A DNA stretch of 64,000 nt from Parasponia andersonii. Its lineage: Eukaryota; Streptophyta; Magnoliopsida; Rosales; Cannabaceae. The notes beneath the pieces are model-generated. The model did no database searches. It was given only the letters and a program-made list of their open reading frames with translations, and was not told where the DNA came from. The first letter of the stretch is position 1. Every line of letters starts with the position of its first letter. Location of the stretch: contig JXTB01000320.1 of NCBI GenBank assembly GCA_002914805.1, forward strand, positions 161,247 through 225,246, given 5' to 3'. This document shows positions 12,311 to 25,906 of the stretch, in pieces. Made by a program: the position numbers and the translations under genes.

Positions 12311-13436
12311 GGTTGCCAATCCAATAGGTATTTTTTTTCTTTACCTATGAGTAGGTATATTTTTTTAGCCGTTGGATCGCCATCTAATTGTGATCTAATG
12401 GCTATAATGAAGTGCATGAAAAGACGTACATCATTAATACTTTTTCTCTCTTATTTTTTACAATAAAAAAATATATATGCTAAATTTTCATTGGCCAAAT
12501 TGATACTTATGCATAGGTAAAAAAAAAATATCTACTGAATTAGTGCCCTATATATATATATATATTTATATATATTTGTTTCCCTTTCACATTCTTGTAA
12601 AAATATTTAACACGCGATCTAAAGCTCATCTTATAAGATAAAACTACGCACTCTTATCTCTTAAATTATTCAAGCAATGTGGATAAAGTCCAAAAAATAA
12701 TTAGAACCTACAACAACACGTTGTAAATATATCTATATAAATACACACATTGAAGACTTCCTTGCGTTATCCTGTTATAATGCTTTTTGTCAATTATTTG
12801 CCAGTTGGTCCAAGATTTGAGAGATGTGTGTGTGAATTTAGGAGGGTCAAGGGTTCAAACTTTGGTAGAGTGTGTGTTATTTTTCTTTAAATTTGTAGTA
12901 AGTGGTGGTCATTAATTAAGTCCTATTTTTTAAAAAAAAAATACTTTTTATCAATTATTTATTATATCTATAATAAATTAATGTGAAAATCACACAGAAA
13001 TATCTCAACTTTTAAAATATTTTTTGCACAAAGTAATTTCATCGTCTATTTCCGTAAATTAATATCATTATTCCTAAATTAATTAATGAGAACATTTACG
13101 TCTTTGCATACACCGGTTCAAAATTGAAAAACTATTACTTCCACGCAACGTGTTTGCCATTCTTTAAAATTGTACTTGATCCGTACACTTTTTTTTTCCT
13201 TGGCTGTTCAAATTCAAATTCCATTTAAAAAAAAAAAAAAAAAAGGGAGCATTCAGCAGGAACAAAAGTAGGAATAGCACATTTAATTACAGAATCAAAG
13301 AATTTGACAATAGAGATTTTTGAATTGGGACATACGCACGTACTTACGTATAGAAGCAGTTAATTAATTATACATATGAGCTTCAAAACGACAATATGAT
13401 GATATCCAAATTAATGATGTATATCATAAAAATCGA
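11456..13436. other. Intergenic between cupin and neprosin-family genes; no gene seen
   Basis: AT-rich DNA with a MITE-like element (12311-12548) set in (TA)n repeats. The open frames present are translations of microsatellite and low-complexity sequence. The right end should contain the 3' UTR of the neprosin-family gene. Confidence 0.6.
12311..12548. mobile_element. MITE-like inverted repeat flanked by (TA)n tracts
   Basis: The left arm has TAGGTATTTTTTTTC then TTTACCTATG. The right arm, inverted, has TAGATATTTTTTTTTT then ACCTATG. The arms are about 45 bp with several mismatches. A (TA)n run lies directly left (12275-12306) and another directly right (12549-12563), so a TA target preference is possible. 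Element type is uncertain. Confidence 0.5.
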
Positions 13437-16400
13437 TCATGGGCATTGTGGATTGTTCCCAGGACCACCGTAGTAGAAATATGTGCCCCATTCGTTGTTG
13501 TAGAAGCTCTTAATGTTGTAACAATTGGTATTCTCAGCTAATGTTGAGATGCCTCGTACCGAACTAAGGCTGTTGTCCGAGTCCACAACCTCAAGGTTCC
13601 TGAAGTAGCTCGCTTTCCCGAACCCGTCTTCGGCGAAATGGCCCGACCCCATCTGCGTCGACGTGTGTTCGCCCTTCGGCCTCGAGTTCACCACCTCACC
13701 ACCCCACTCCACCATGGTGGCATGGTCCGCTAAGTGTGTAAATAGCTCTGCTGGCCAGTAACCCACTAGGGTATTATCTCCAAATCCCATCCACCAATTT
13801 CCAAGCTTTGGATCCTACATTATTATATGATATATTATTTATATTCATAAAAATAAAATCATAAAATGAATCTGTATAATACTATAAATGTTACATTTGA
13901 GCCTATGTAATATCAAAATTAAACTTTTTTAAAATCAATATATGACTATATGCAAATATATATACCTTCCAAATCAGAATGGTTATATCGTATTGGTTGC
14001 CAGAATATGAGGAGACAGGAGAAATGGCAGCTCCAATGGCTATTCTACTATTTGTTTGAACAAATCCTGCGCAGAGGAGATTGTAGCATCCAGTAGCTTG
14101 ATACGAATCCGTCTGTTTTACAAATTAAACAAATAATATCATCAATATTAATTTTTTTCTTAGTTATATATGGGTCATAAGTTATTTGAAATTAAATACA
14201 CGAACACATATATGAATACATATTGCACATATACGATGGTTTCTTCTTTTAAGAACGCTATATATTTCTTATCCAAAAAAATCATATGCTACAGTTGCAA
14301 GAGTTCCAATATCTTTTTATATATCTTTATGTGTTGTTAGCGTATAAATTCTCAAGCCTATCCTACAAATTGACCCTAAAAAAATTATTAAAAAAAAAAA
14401 AAAAAAACTTGTAGGCGTATATATTATATATACTTTATAGTTTGTATTTATCATTAATCAATGACTTGAAGGAGCTTATTATTTGTTTCTCAAACAACAA
14501 GAAAAAGTGCGTCGAAAGAACTTCATTTCCAAGGCTGTCTTACATTGGAAACATTTGCATCCATTTGGGTGTACAACGATTTTTATAGACATTAATCATT
14601 TGGATATATTATTGATTTGGGGGAAAAGCAATCTGGAAAATATAGATTCATGATTTCAGCATAGATATACCACATATATAGCAATATGAAGTACCATGGC
14701 CCATTCATTATTACAAGCTTGTTAGCAAATAACGTAAATCTCAAATTGAATTAAGAACACACTAGTGTGCTTATTACGACACATTCAGATAAAATTAAAT
14801 ACAATTATATACATTACGTTAAAAAGAAAAGAAAATATGTAGTTTCAACTTTTTAATGCTCATTAATTTTATTTTATTATATATATACACATATATTTAA
14901 TTTTTCAGCCAGACAAGATAAAAAGAACGGTTCCATATAAGTTAGCTAGGCTAGGAGCATTTTCATATGTACTTAGATTGATTAAGAGCTATAGATGTGG
15001 TTGACTTTGACCTCTAGCTATGGAGATAACTCATGGTGGTTTGACCCTACGGAAACACTCCACATGATATCTACAGGAGGCACCATTCTAGTTATAAATA
15101 TTTATTTGACTGAATATTTAGGAATTCGGTGCATTAAATTAGAGAAAATAAATATTAGAAAAATTAATAACTTGAATATGGTTGACATTATACAAAGAAA
15201 GAGAGATTTTTTTTTTCTTTTTTTGGGAGACAAAGAAAGAGAGATCTGACCGTCCAGTAAGTGAACAATCTGGGCCTGCTGTCGCCATAAAGCTCCGGAC
15301 TGACCTGACTAGTAGAATAATCAAAGCTTAAGAGAATTTTGATGTTATAGTATAATTTTTTTTTATTAAAATTCAAACAATAAAAATTAAAAAAAAAACT
15401 CTATTAATATTGTATTTTGGTTTGAACTTTGCAAGTTTCGAAATACCATTAATTGTATTTAGATAGTGAAATAAAAAATGAAGTCCTCGAATTAATTAAA
15501 AATGCAAAAAATAATTAGAAAGAGCCAAAGAGGGGAGAGAGCGGTGCCGGACAGGAAATGGAAGGAGTACCTGCCATCCTGCTTCTATGCTGTTGAGATC
15601 TGAGCCGTCGAATGATCCCGAAAGAACCCAAATCTGGGAGAGACTGAACTCGTTGACCACTTGGATTGATGGGTCCCACACGTTTATTGTCGCCTTTGCC
15701 CCGTACACTTCTTGCGATGCTCCCGTGTAGGCGATAGCATGCTATTTAACGTGCAACCCAACAATTTGTCAAATGAAATTTGCTATTCCACTAATTATCC
15801 TACAATGCTCTTCAACCATAAATCTAACAAAGAAAGCTTGAACGTCTTGATATTGAATTTTTGAGCCAAAACAATTTTTTTTCCAAGAAAAAGGAACAAA
15901 TGTAAATTTTTTTAGGAAATAAAAAAAGAAGAAGCAAAGTTGCATGTGTTGCTTAAAAAGGAAATAAAAAAAATCATGAAAGTTAAAAATAAAGACCGCG
16001 GTGGATATTACATTAAATCCCTAATCCGTTCTTTTGGAGAAAGATTTACTGAAATATGATATACAAACCGCTACATTAAATGCGCAATTAATGGTAAGAT
16101 TGCACAAAGATTTTATTTTGCTTTACGACACTGCCGTTAGTGCCAATTCAATGAGACCCCTATAAAAATAAAATAAAATTATCATGATGAGATGCAATCA
16201 ATTAAATCATATGCAATGGCCTTGTGTGATCATTAATATAATGTTTCATGAAAACATGAATGATCAAATTTATGTCATTATAAAAATCATCATGAAAATG
16301 CGTATGAAACCGAATTAATGAGATTGGAGAAAGATCATAGTGGCTAATTATTCTAAGAAACAAAATTTCATACACCAAAAAAAATGATCTACATAATATA

Positions 16401-17511
16401 TATATATATATACATATTAATGTATATTTATAAAGTTACCTCATGGCCATTGCTACTGACTACATCTGGTGCGTCCTTACGTCTATGAAGAGGTGAATTA
16501 ATCTTGCGTTGTTTCTTGCCAAAGTCAAACAAAGACTTGGCTCTCAATACATCATTGGTGGTGCTCCTACGAATGGGGACTGTTCCTTTAGGACACCTTG
16601 TTCTGTTTGTGTACCACATTTGGAATAATGCACCTTTCACTAGTACTTTATCATCATCTTCATTATTCCTGTTCCTCTTCTCGTCACTCGATGATCCCAC
16701 TTCGTTTTCCCTCACTAACTTTGTTATTTTAGGCATTTCCGGCCGCTCCTTCTGTTGAGAATATAGTAAAACATGACAATTAGAAGGTACCCCTCAATAT
16801 GTCATGAATTAAAACAAAAAGTATATAGTGTCTCCATTGAATATAAGAGTTAGATATTCGTAAGGATCATATTGTATATAGGTCTATGTATAGCTTCTTT
16901 TGACATGTCAAATATCCATTAATTAATATAATGTTAGACACACTTTTGAACACGAAACTTAATTTAAGCAATACATATATCATGTATCTATAATTTTATA
17001 AGAACTTAAGCAATATATATACACATGTATTTTGGGGTTTAGTACCTGGATCTTGTGATTCTTTAGTAGAGGATGATCTAAAGCTGGCTGTTTTCTCTTG
17101 TGAACACAATCTATGATATCTCCATCTGGGCTCTGGAAACATCAATAATATGCAAAATGAAGAAAAACCCAGATGAGATATGTTAAAAAGAGAGACCCAA
17201 AAAAAAAAAAAAGAAGAAGAAGAAGAAATTATTAGAAGCACCAAATTTTCAGAAAGTAAAAAGCTTACATAGACATATTAAACATAGTTATATATACATA
17301 CTTGTATGGTCATAACAGGAGGCTTGTTGATCTTGTCCAAATGCTTTCGAATCCTTTCTAGTCTCAAACTACTTACTTGCCTGTACTTGGTGTAGTTAAG
17401 ATCATCGGCCGAGACAACTAGTGTGAATCTTTGGACAAAGATGGAACCGAAAACGAAGGCCACAAGAAGAGCTGTTGAGAACCCAGCTCTCTTTGTTCCA
17501 GCTATACCCAT
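13437..17511 (-). CDS. Neprosin (DUF239) family protein with activation-peptide domain, 7 exons
   Basis: Exons: 17302-17511, 17046-17132, 16440-16751, 15571-15741, 15251-15304, 13966-14112, 13437-13814. Every junction is phase 0 with GT-AG introns, giving 452 aa. Residues about 10-36 form a hydrophobic signal peptide. A DUF4409/neprosin activation-peptide region follows, with [20 protein letters not shown] and [11 protein letters not shown] basic, low-complexity linker in exon 3 contains [10 protein letters not shown]. The DUF239 domain (about 230-452) has [64 protein letters not shown] and a final [12 protein letters not shown]. In pitcher-plant neprosin this fold is a secreted prolyl endopeptidase using two glutamates; whether this protein is a peptidase is not shown here. 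A secreted or cell-wall location is inferred. The start at 17511 is the first ATG in this frame with A at -3 and G at +4; upstream codons in frame lack an ATG. Confidence 0.9.
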
Positions 17512-17519
17512 TATCTCAT
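17511..17519 (-). promoter_or_regulatory. Minimal upstream ORF (ATG-AGA-TAA) overlapping the neprosin-family start
   Basis: Eight nucleotides before the main ATG is ATG AGA TAA, whose stop overlaps the main start codon as TAATG. The upstream ATG has a poor context (T at -3, A at +4) and the main one a good context, so leaky scanning is expected. It matters only if transcription starts upstream of 17519, which is likely but unproven. Confidence 0.5.
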
Positions 17520-17639
17520 TCAGTGCCAAGAAAGCGAAAACAACATGAAACTTAAAACTCCATTACTAGTTAAAACAAAGGGCAGATCAGAGAAGAATCT
17601 CTCTGACTTCTTTTTTTTCTTCGGTATATATTACTAACA

Positions 17640-18140
17640 CCAAACACCAATACAAGCAAGAAAAAGAAACTATAGGAAAAGGACTTTTAACAAGCCAAAC
17701 GCTGGAGAGAGTTTTTTTTTTTTCTCCCCACTCTGTCTCTCTCTCCTTTCTATTAATTAATTTCTTACTTTCTCTCTCTATCTTAATGGTGAGGAAGGAA
17801 AGGTGGGTGAAGGGCAATTAAACCCCTGATCTTAGACCTTCAGCATCAAGATCATCATTACCCTGCATTGGTTTCATACACACTGATACATATTCATTCA
17901 ACCTCTTTCTCTCTCTCTCTCTTTAATTTTTTTTAAAAAGGAATGAAATGGTTTTTGGGACTGTGTTTGTTTGGGGTTGCATACTTTGACAAGGCAAAGA
18001 AAGTTAAAGGAGAGGGGAGAGAGTGATGAGGAGGACAGGGCTTGAAAGCATTATAAAAACCCAGACCTACCCAACTGAAACAGCCTTCTTTTATTACTCT
18101 CCTCTTCAATGTTCATCTGCCACCATACACTTTCCCATTA

Positions 18141-18171
<31 letters not shown>

Positions 18172-21100
18172 TATGTATTTTCCTTTCAAACCGCACACTC
18201 CTTTCTTCTAAAACTCTTTCTAATTTTTTCTTCTTTTTTTCCTCCTTGCCTTCACAGTCTATCCATTCTTTTGCTGACCATTTTTATATCGTTTCAATTC
18301 TCAGCTAGGCAAACACTATTGTTGAAGGAGAAAAAGAAAAGAAAAAATAAAACTAGGCAAGCAATACTAAATTTGCCATGCTTTCCTAGTTATGTGGTGC
18401 TTCCACGTGGCACTGTCTATTTTCTAGACCTAAATTAATGTAGGTGTATCTGAATGTGAATATGATGTGTCACCGTCTTCACAACATACGTTTTCGCACT
18501 AACCTTTTTTTTTAATACACCTACGTTACAAAGGTATTAATTCTTAATAGAATTAACTACATTTTAATGGCTCTTTATTTTAAATAGTCTACAATACAAT
18601 TTCAAATAATATAAATTAATAAGTCCCCGTTTATTTTTTATTTTAAGGCTCCTGTTATTGTTGTATGCAACATTGAAAGGAAGAGGTCCTCTTATGCTAT
18701 CAAATTTTAGTAAATGCGGCTTTGATTTGTTACCGAGAAAGGGGAGCTCTATTTTCTCTTTCTTTCCTTTTTTTTTTTTTTTTTGAGGGTAGGAAGCTCT
18801 ATATTCAAAGCCTCACGAAAATTATATACATAGATCTAATGATTTAATAACAAATTCTAAGTGCTTATTTTATTGATTCTCAAGATTAAAATATTAATGA
18901 GTCGAGGATTTGGACACTTTGAGGATGAAAACCAAGAATGGGAAATAGCAATTGTTGAAATTTCAACTTATGGGGGGAGGCTTCTATGCTGCTTAGGAGT
19001 TGTCATTTGAGAATTGTGGGCATTGGGTCGCAAGCAATCCCTTGATCTAAGCCGGAAATGCACTCTTCTCCATGTGGAATAATACATTTCACATAATAAT
19101 AAAACATGTTAATAAATGAAACAAATATAAAATAATTGTAAAAGAATATGGAGATAATAACTGCATATTTAAAATTTAATGGATAGTAAAGCTTCTATTC
19201 TCGAATCTCGAACGCTTCTTTGCTCATTAATACAGAAAAACTTCGTTGTCAGCCCCTTAACTCCCCTAACCCGAAATCGGGATTTGACTCTAAATTGAAC
19301 GCCCGAAATTACCATAATATCCTTCGTGATCCTCGAAGGACATTTTTATTCCAATATGTCGCACGAATATTTGAAAGTTCTCACGCTATCACATAGATAT
19401 AAATATGTGTATTACTTCTTGTACATGGTATTCCAGCGTCTTTCATGTCTAAATGCTTAGCATGTACATGACGAAAATATGCATATAAGAATATACCTAC
19501 AGCTATATTTAGGAAGCATTTATTATCAAGTAGTCAGTATTGAGGCTAGTTTGATCTGTCTATATTGGATAACACTCGAGATTATATATATGAAGCTATA
19601 TCTGAGATACTTTGCAAAGTTCCAAATACTAGGAATATCGCTAAGATTTTGGAAGATATGCGCTTTATTGCTGCTGTGGATAAGAAATCTCCCAGATCAA
19701 TTAATAAATAGGTAGCTTTGTTTGACAAACCAATGTGCTTTTTCAATTCAGTTGGAGAACATAATAGGCTCCAAAACTAAGTAGAACAAGCTGGTTGCCC
19801 TTATAGCTATCCTTATACTAAACACCGTCTATAGAAATTGATCAATTTGGAGTTTCTATTTTCGTTTTTTTGTAAACAATTTCATCAGACAAAGAATTTA
19901 ATTATTTTGACCATGCTTCTTTTTTTCCTCTCTAACCTAATTAATTATTTACAAGCCTCAAGGCTCAAGACCTCAATCATAATTCACGGATAGCTATAGC
20001 CTACATGTAATATATAAATTCAATAACCTTTTTTTTTCCTCTTCTTTTTCTCTAATTTTTCGGAGTAAATTCAATAACGTTTGAATCTCGATGGTAAATG
20101 ACAATACATTTCATGGTGGGTCTTTATTGTGATTTATTTATTTGTAGGTAAGACATTTCTTAGTAGGGGCATTTTGGTCATTAGATGTTGTTCTTGCTTT
20201 CAAGGCAAGAAGCTGGCATGAATGAAGACTTTGGCCGTAATATTTATTATTGCGTCACCTAACTATGCAAGTGTCGAGCAAGTTTACCAAAGTGACCTTT
20301 CTCTCTTCTTTCTCTTGCAAACATGGCTTTGCCATCACTCCATGCTATGCGGAACTTTAACGGCCAAGGGAAGATAAAAACCATGAGTTCAACAGTTGGC
20401 TTAACCTTTTCAGCTAAGCAGAGACAGCACCAACCACTTCACATTACTCCAACATATGACCTGTTCATTTATACGTATTATATGAGAAGGTCTCAAAAAA
20501 ATAATAATAATAAACAAGACATATTACATAAGTTTCTGTGTCTATATAAACGAGTTTATAGGATTATAAAATAGTTCAAATTTGGAATTGTTTCTGTTGC
20601 TAGCCTCAAAAAAATATGCACCTAAGTTTCCTTCCACTAACCCGCATTAAATATCGAAGCACAAACGGAAGAGAGAGAAAAATTAAAGCGGGAGCAATAA
20701 TTTTTTTTCGATCGACACTCCTACCTTGTAGAAAGGGTCAAAAAGAAAGAAAAATAGAAACCTGTTGTAAAAGAAAAACATACAAACATTAACTTATTAA
20801 TGCTAAGTAATGTTACAGCTGGAGAAACAAATTCCAATCAGATTATTTCAACTTAAACTTGCTTCTTCCATATCGAATATGAATAGGTACTGGGCTATGA
20901 CGCATAAGGAGCTTAATAGTTCTGTGTATGTATGTATGACGTTGCCACCGCAAAAGTAGAAGCGTAGAGAGATCAGACTTTGTTGAAAGTGCACATATTT
21001 AACAGAAAAATAATAATAATAAAAAACCACCTGCTTGCTAAAAGCAGGATTATTTGCTTATTATAACTTCTAAGCAAGTATATCATCGCACTCGGATTGG

Positions 21101-21142
<42 letters not shown>

Positions 21143-21590
21143 CTACTCGTAAGCTATCCTAGCTAAGAATCCCCTTTGTGTAAGTTATAAGTGAATTTTT
21201 TAGTAACACATTATCTAGGTAATTGTGAATAATAGCAAATTAAAAATTAGTCTTGAAAATTGTTACTTATGTAGTTGTTTGATCTCAAAGCCGCGAAAGG
21301 TAGACATACCCAAAGGTTCATACCTCTGCAAGCAAAAGGCAACAAAAGGAGGGGAAAAAAAAAGAAAAGGAAAAAGAGGCTGGGGTCAAGCAGATTTCTG
21401 ACCAAACTAAAAAATAGATAATAATATATAGACCTTATTTTTAAATTTTGTACTTGCTCGTTCTTCTTTGCGCGCATACATAAAAACAAATTGCAACGAT
21501 CATTAAGTGAGAAGCATTATGTACTCTTGCTAGTTGCTTATTTAAAATGAGTTGATTGAATAGGAATATGATAGAATAAACGTTAAAACA
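17640..21590. other. Long intergenic stretch, no gene seen
   Basis: The first few hundred bases should be the promoter of the neprosin-family gene: CT-rich, with a weak TATA-like GTAATATATACC around 17623-17634. The rest holds (TA)n at about 18150-18170, a roughly 40-base poly-A run at 21101-21140, and short open frames without domains. One frame at 20323-20574 starts with an ATG but resembles no family I know. Confidence 0.55.
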
Positions 21591-22460
21591 AAAATAATTA
21601 GGGTGTTCACAATCTAATTTGGACAGTTTAAACTCCTCATATGGCGACCAAACCGCATGTGCGGTTTTGCTAGACCTCTAGGCCGTGCTGTCTATCATGG
21701 TTGGTCAAAATTGTCCTAACTGCATCTACACTTTGCGATGCGGTTTGGGTGGTTTCCATAATTTGGGATTTTGAGCCTTTATAACGATGGATTTAGATTT
21801 TGACAAATTGAACTTTTACTATTTAAACTTTAATTTTTTTAAAAAAAATACGTTTTAAAACCAAAAAAAAAGATATATCACATCTTTTACAACCAAATTG
21901 AAAGTCAAAAAATCAAACCAAAAATAATTATAAACCATCGTCCAAAATATTAATCATAAAAAATTACAACCCAATCAAAATCCAACATCTAGATATCTTA
22001 AAATAAATAACAAATAACTTACAAAATACAATCCATAAGTCTAAGATAACTTAATAGTAGTACAAGTTACAACACCAACAAAGACTTTAAAGTTCAAACT
22101 TCAAAACACTTCAATGCCGCAAAAAAATAAAAAGTATTAGACATATATAAATATTACGCTTCAATAGCCATTGCACATAATTATATATATACGGAAAAAA
22201 AAGAATACGATTGGATTGGGTATTAATATCAAACATAATCAAGGTTTACTACTTCAGATGTCACAATAGATGTCTCTACAAAGAAAAAACATTTAGTTAG
22301 ACAAATATAATATTACAATGCATAGTTAATAAGTAATACAAAATAACAAATATGCTTAATATGTAAAGAAATTATTACATGATTCAACACTTTCATATGT
22401 TGCAATCTCTTCCAAAATTGGAGCTACGTCCAATGGTAAGGATTTGGATCTCAACCAATT

Positions 22461-24479
22461 TTAGCAACAAATCAAAACTTCAACCATTGTTGGGCTTAAC
22501 GAGCTTTGAAAACAATCAAACACCCTAGCTCCAGTGCTAAAAGCAGACTCCGAAGCAACTGTTGAAACTTGGATGGCGAGAACATCTCGAGCAATTGCAC
22601 CAAGAACGGGAAACTTTGATGAGGTGACTTTCCACCATTCTACGATGTCAAAATTTGGATTCTTTCTATCCTAACACATTCAATAAGATATCTATCAAAC
22701 TCATTTTTCAAGTCTAATGACTCATTTGCAACACATTCTTTATCAAACTCAGATTCCAAGTCAAAAGAATCTTCATCATTAGAATCTATCACACTTATTT
22801 TCTCTTGAGAAGAAGACCCAATAGCTTGACTATTGTCACTTTGTTGCACTTTGAATTCATTGGTTGCATAGAGATTCACTAACTTTGTTATGCAACTCTT
22901 GATAGCAGTCATGATAATCTTAACCTCTTCCTCACTATAAAGCTTTTTCAAATAAAAATGTACATATTTCAATTTGTGCCTAGGATCAAGGACCACTACA
23001 ACATAAAGAAGAATATTTTGTCTTTCAATGTTACCCCAATACTTATCAAATTTTACTTTCATCCTAGTAGCCATATTCGTCAAGATTGAATCCTTACTCG
23101 AATCCCAATTGATTAGTTTCCCATGCACTATTAAAATCTCATGAAAATAAGTATTGGAAGTAACATACAAAGAAGCACTAAACTTTAAAGTAGCTTCATA
23201 AAATGTCTTCAAAAACTTACAAAATTTGCTATAATTCTCCTAATCTTTACTCATTGGCGGCCCCAAAGGTTTTTTCCCATGCTTATCTTCCTCATAAAAA
23301 TATTGCAAATAAAACTATCTTCCTCTTCCAACAACTTAAAAGCATCAACAAATCTCAATACATGCTCCAACATTAAATAAGTGGAGTTCCACCTAGTTGG
23401 CACATCTAAGCAAATAAGAACCTTTTCATCTTTACATGTATTTTTCATACAACCTTTGAATCTAGCCAACCTTAAAGGTGAAGCTCTAACATACCTAACG
23501 GCGTTACGGATAGCTGCAATAGAATTGTCCAACTCATTCAAACTATCTTGTACTATCAAGTTTAGAATATGAGCTAAACATCTCACATGTAAATACTCTC
23601 CATCACAAATGGCACTCTTCCAAATTTGCAATCTCTTCCTTATGTGACTAATAGCCCCATTATTAGAAGCTGCATATTCAACTGTGATTGTAAATACTTT
23701 CTCAATACCCCATTGTTTTAAGCATGCCTCAATTGCTTTGCCTATTTTCTCTCCTTTATGTTTAGAAATTTGACAAAAATTCAAAATCCTCTTTTACATC
23801 TTCCATTCCGAATCTATAAAGTGAGCTATCAACACCATATAATTGACATTTTGAATAGAAGTCCATGTGTCAGTGGTAAGAGAGTTTTTGTGAATTCTTT
23901 ACAAAGTAAGACTTCAAGTTTTTCTTCTCATCATTGTAAAGATTAATGATATCCCTAGTAATTGTAATTCGCGATGGAGGATCAAACTTTGGACATGCAA
24001 TACTATAAAATATTCTAAAACCCTCTTGCTCCACAAACTTAAAAGGCAACTCATCAATGACAATCATCTTTGCGCATGCAACCCTACAAACTGCTTGACT
24101 AAATCTTAAAACTACAAGATTGCTATCACCAACACTTTCATTACTTTTTTTTTTTTTGAATAAACAATATTTTTTGCTTTTTATCTTCCAATCTAAGGGG
24201 ATATTTCTTACACTGATTATTCAAATGGTTCCAAAGAGTGCTAGTCCCATTTCTCCTACTATCACTGGTATAATCTTTATCACAATAATTGCACACAGCC
24301 CTAGGGTCATTAGGGTCATACTCATTTTTGGTAAAATGATCCCAAACTTCTGACACATGCCTAACTTTCTTTTTTTCTTGTTTGGCCTTAGGAGGCAATA
24401 AAAGCTTACTCTTACGACCAGTAGTTACATTGAGGGTGGGATTTTTCACAGAAGGTGTGATAGTTCTACTATCTTCCAT
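22461..24479 (-). pseudogene. hAT transposase pseudogene (BED zinc finger to C-terminal dimerisation domain)
   Basis: Domain order from 24479 downward: a BED zinc finger with VWDHFTKNE, CNYCDKDY and LWNHLNNQC; a central region with FRIFYSIACPKF and LTTDTWTSIQ; the RNase H-like core with CLAHILNLIVQDSL and VPTRWNSTYLMLEH; LDPRHKLKYV; and the hAT C-terminal block FPVLGAIARDVL, VASESAFSTGARV near 22470-22680. Lesions seen: an A-run slippage near 24143-24154, a frame change near 23876-23895, an in-frame TAA at 23794-23796, a frame change plus in-frame TAG near 23235-23260, and a frame change near 22650. No intact product is possible from this copy. It is a normal-length relic rather than a short fragment. 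Confidence 0.88.
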
Positions 24480-25157
24480 CTAACAAATATAAAATTTAAA
24501 CATGATCACATACTATAAACAAAATGAAATATAATTGTTAATAATTACAATAGCATAAGATCGGTTCATTTAGTTTGTTCATTCTGCTTACAATTATATT
24601 AATTAGTCCATTCAATCTCATTTAACAGTTAACGTTAACATAAACAGAAATCAATTTTATCTATCAAACATAGATTATATACACACCAAGATAACTTCAA
24701 AAACAAAATAAAGTAATCAAGAATACAAATGAAAGAACAAATTTTATCAACCAAACCAGGGGGAGTGGGAGTCTAAGATTGTAATTCAAATTTAAACCTG
24801 AGATTGAAGAGCCGATGGCCTTACAATGTGTTGGCAGCATTGATCTATGATAGTATGATCTATTATCACAAACACAAACCAACAATTAATTAGTGTTAAA
24901 ATCCCTAAATATTAAATACAACAAAAATTGTACACAGACAAGCAAAAAAGATTTATATCAACAAAAAGATTTATAGTCACAAAATTAGTCAATTTTCCTC
25001 TATTCTCAAAGCAACAAATAAATCTCTCTATTCCGTATGTTGATGATCCGATCTAGATGAGTGAATAGGGGAAAACGATTGTCCGAGTCTCCGAGAGAGC
25101 TCTTCGCGAGAGAAAAGATAACCGAGAGAGTACGACTGACGGACGGGACCTTGACGA

Positions 25158-25440
25158 TGAACGAGTGAGCAAGTGAGAAATTGAGCTCTGTGAGCTGGGT
25201 CTGAATTTCGCCGAGGGAGACACCGAGACAAAGTGCCCGAGAGCAACTGAGCGAGAGAGGCTGAGCTGGTGATCGAACGAGACAGTGGGTGAGCGAGCGA
25301 GACAACGGGTGAGTGAGCTAGTGAGAAGGCAAGTGAGTGAGTTAGCGAGTAAGAAACTGAGCTCAGTAAGCTGGGTCTGGGTCTTGCCGAGAAAGACGAG
25401 GAGAGTGGGCAAGATACGAAGTGCAGAAGTGAGCAAGCGA
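25158..25440. repeat. GAGCGAG-rich imperfect tandem duplication in the hAT leader
   Basis: A block around 25165-25230 (GAGCTCTGTGAGCTGGGTCT, then CGCCGAGGGAGAC) recurs around 25342-25405 (GAGCTCAGTAAGCTGGGTCT, then GCCGAGAAAGAC), offset about 178 bp. GTGAGCGAG-type words fill the space between. It explains the overlapping Ser/Leu/Arg-rich open frames at 25006-25518, which are not genes. Confidence 0.65.
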
Positions 25441-25906
25441 CTGAAAAGGACCGGTGAGCAAGACGACAACCGATTCAAGAGACGACGAGCTTACCTTCTT
25501 AGCTGTGTAGTAAGTTGAGCCTGAGGAGGCTGGTGAGTCGGCAAGTGGTGATCAAGAGCCAAGAAGGGAGAAGGACGAGGTTGAGGCGTTGAGGGTTGCA
25601 AGTTGCAAGTTGCAACTATGTGACTAAGAGAGTGAGGGAAGAGTTGTACGAGAGAGTGTATTGTGTTTTGTTAACTGTTAAGTGATTAACCTAGATAAAT
25701 TGGGTTGTGTTTACTAGTTGGGCTTAGGTTTAGAATGGGCTACTGAGTTGGGCTATTAGCAGAACTAATCAATGAGATAAAAATAATTGCAAAAATGTGT
25801 ATTTACAAATATTTCAGCCAGTTTGAAACCAACTGCAATCATCATAAACCGCAAAGAGCACCGCACCAGTCAGTTTGGTGTTTTTCTAAACCAAAACCAT
25901 AACCAG

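Noticed and set aside
17512..17529. Longer neprosin-family start five or six codons upstream
   Set aside because: The codon at 17529 is TTG, not ATG; a plant gene would start at 17511.
20323..20574. 83-residue plus-strand frame with an ATG
   Set aside because: Unremarkable composition, ends in low-complexity and matches no family I recognise; no splice or promoter support.
25006..25518. Four overlapping open frames on both strands
   Set aside because: All come from the GAGCGAG-type repeat in the hAT leader; overlapping phases with Ser/Leu/Arg bias indicate repeat, not genes.
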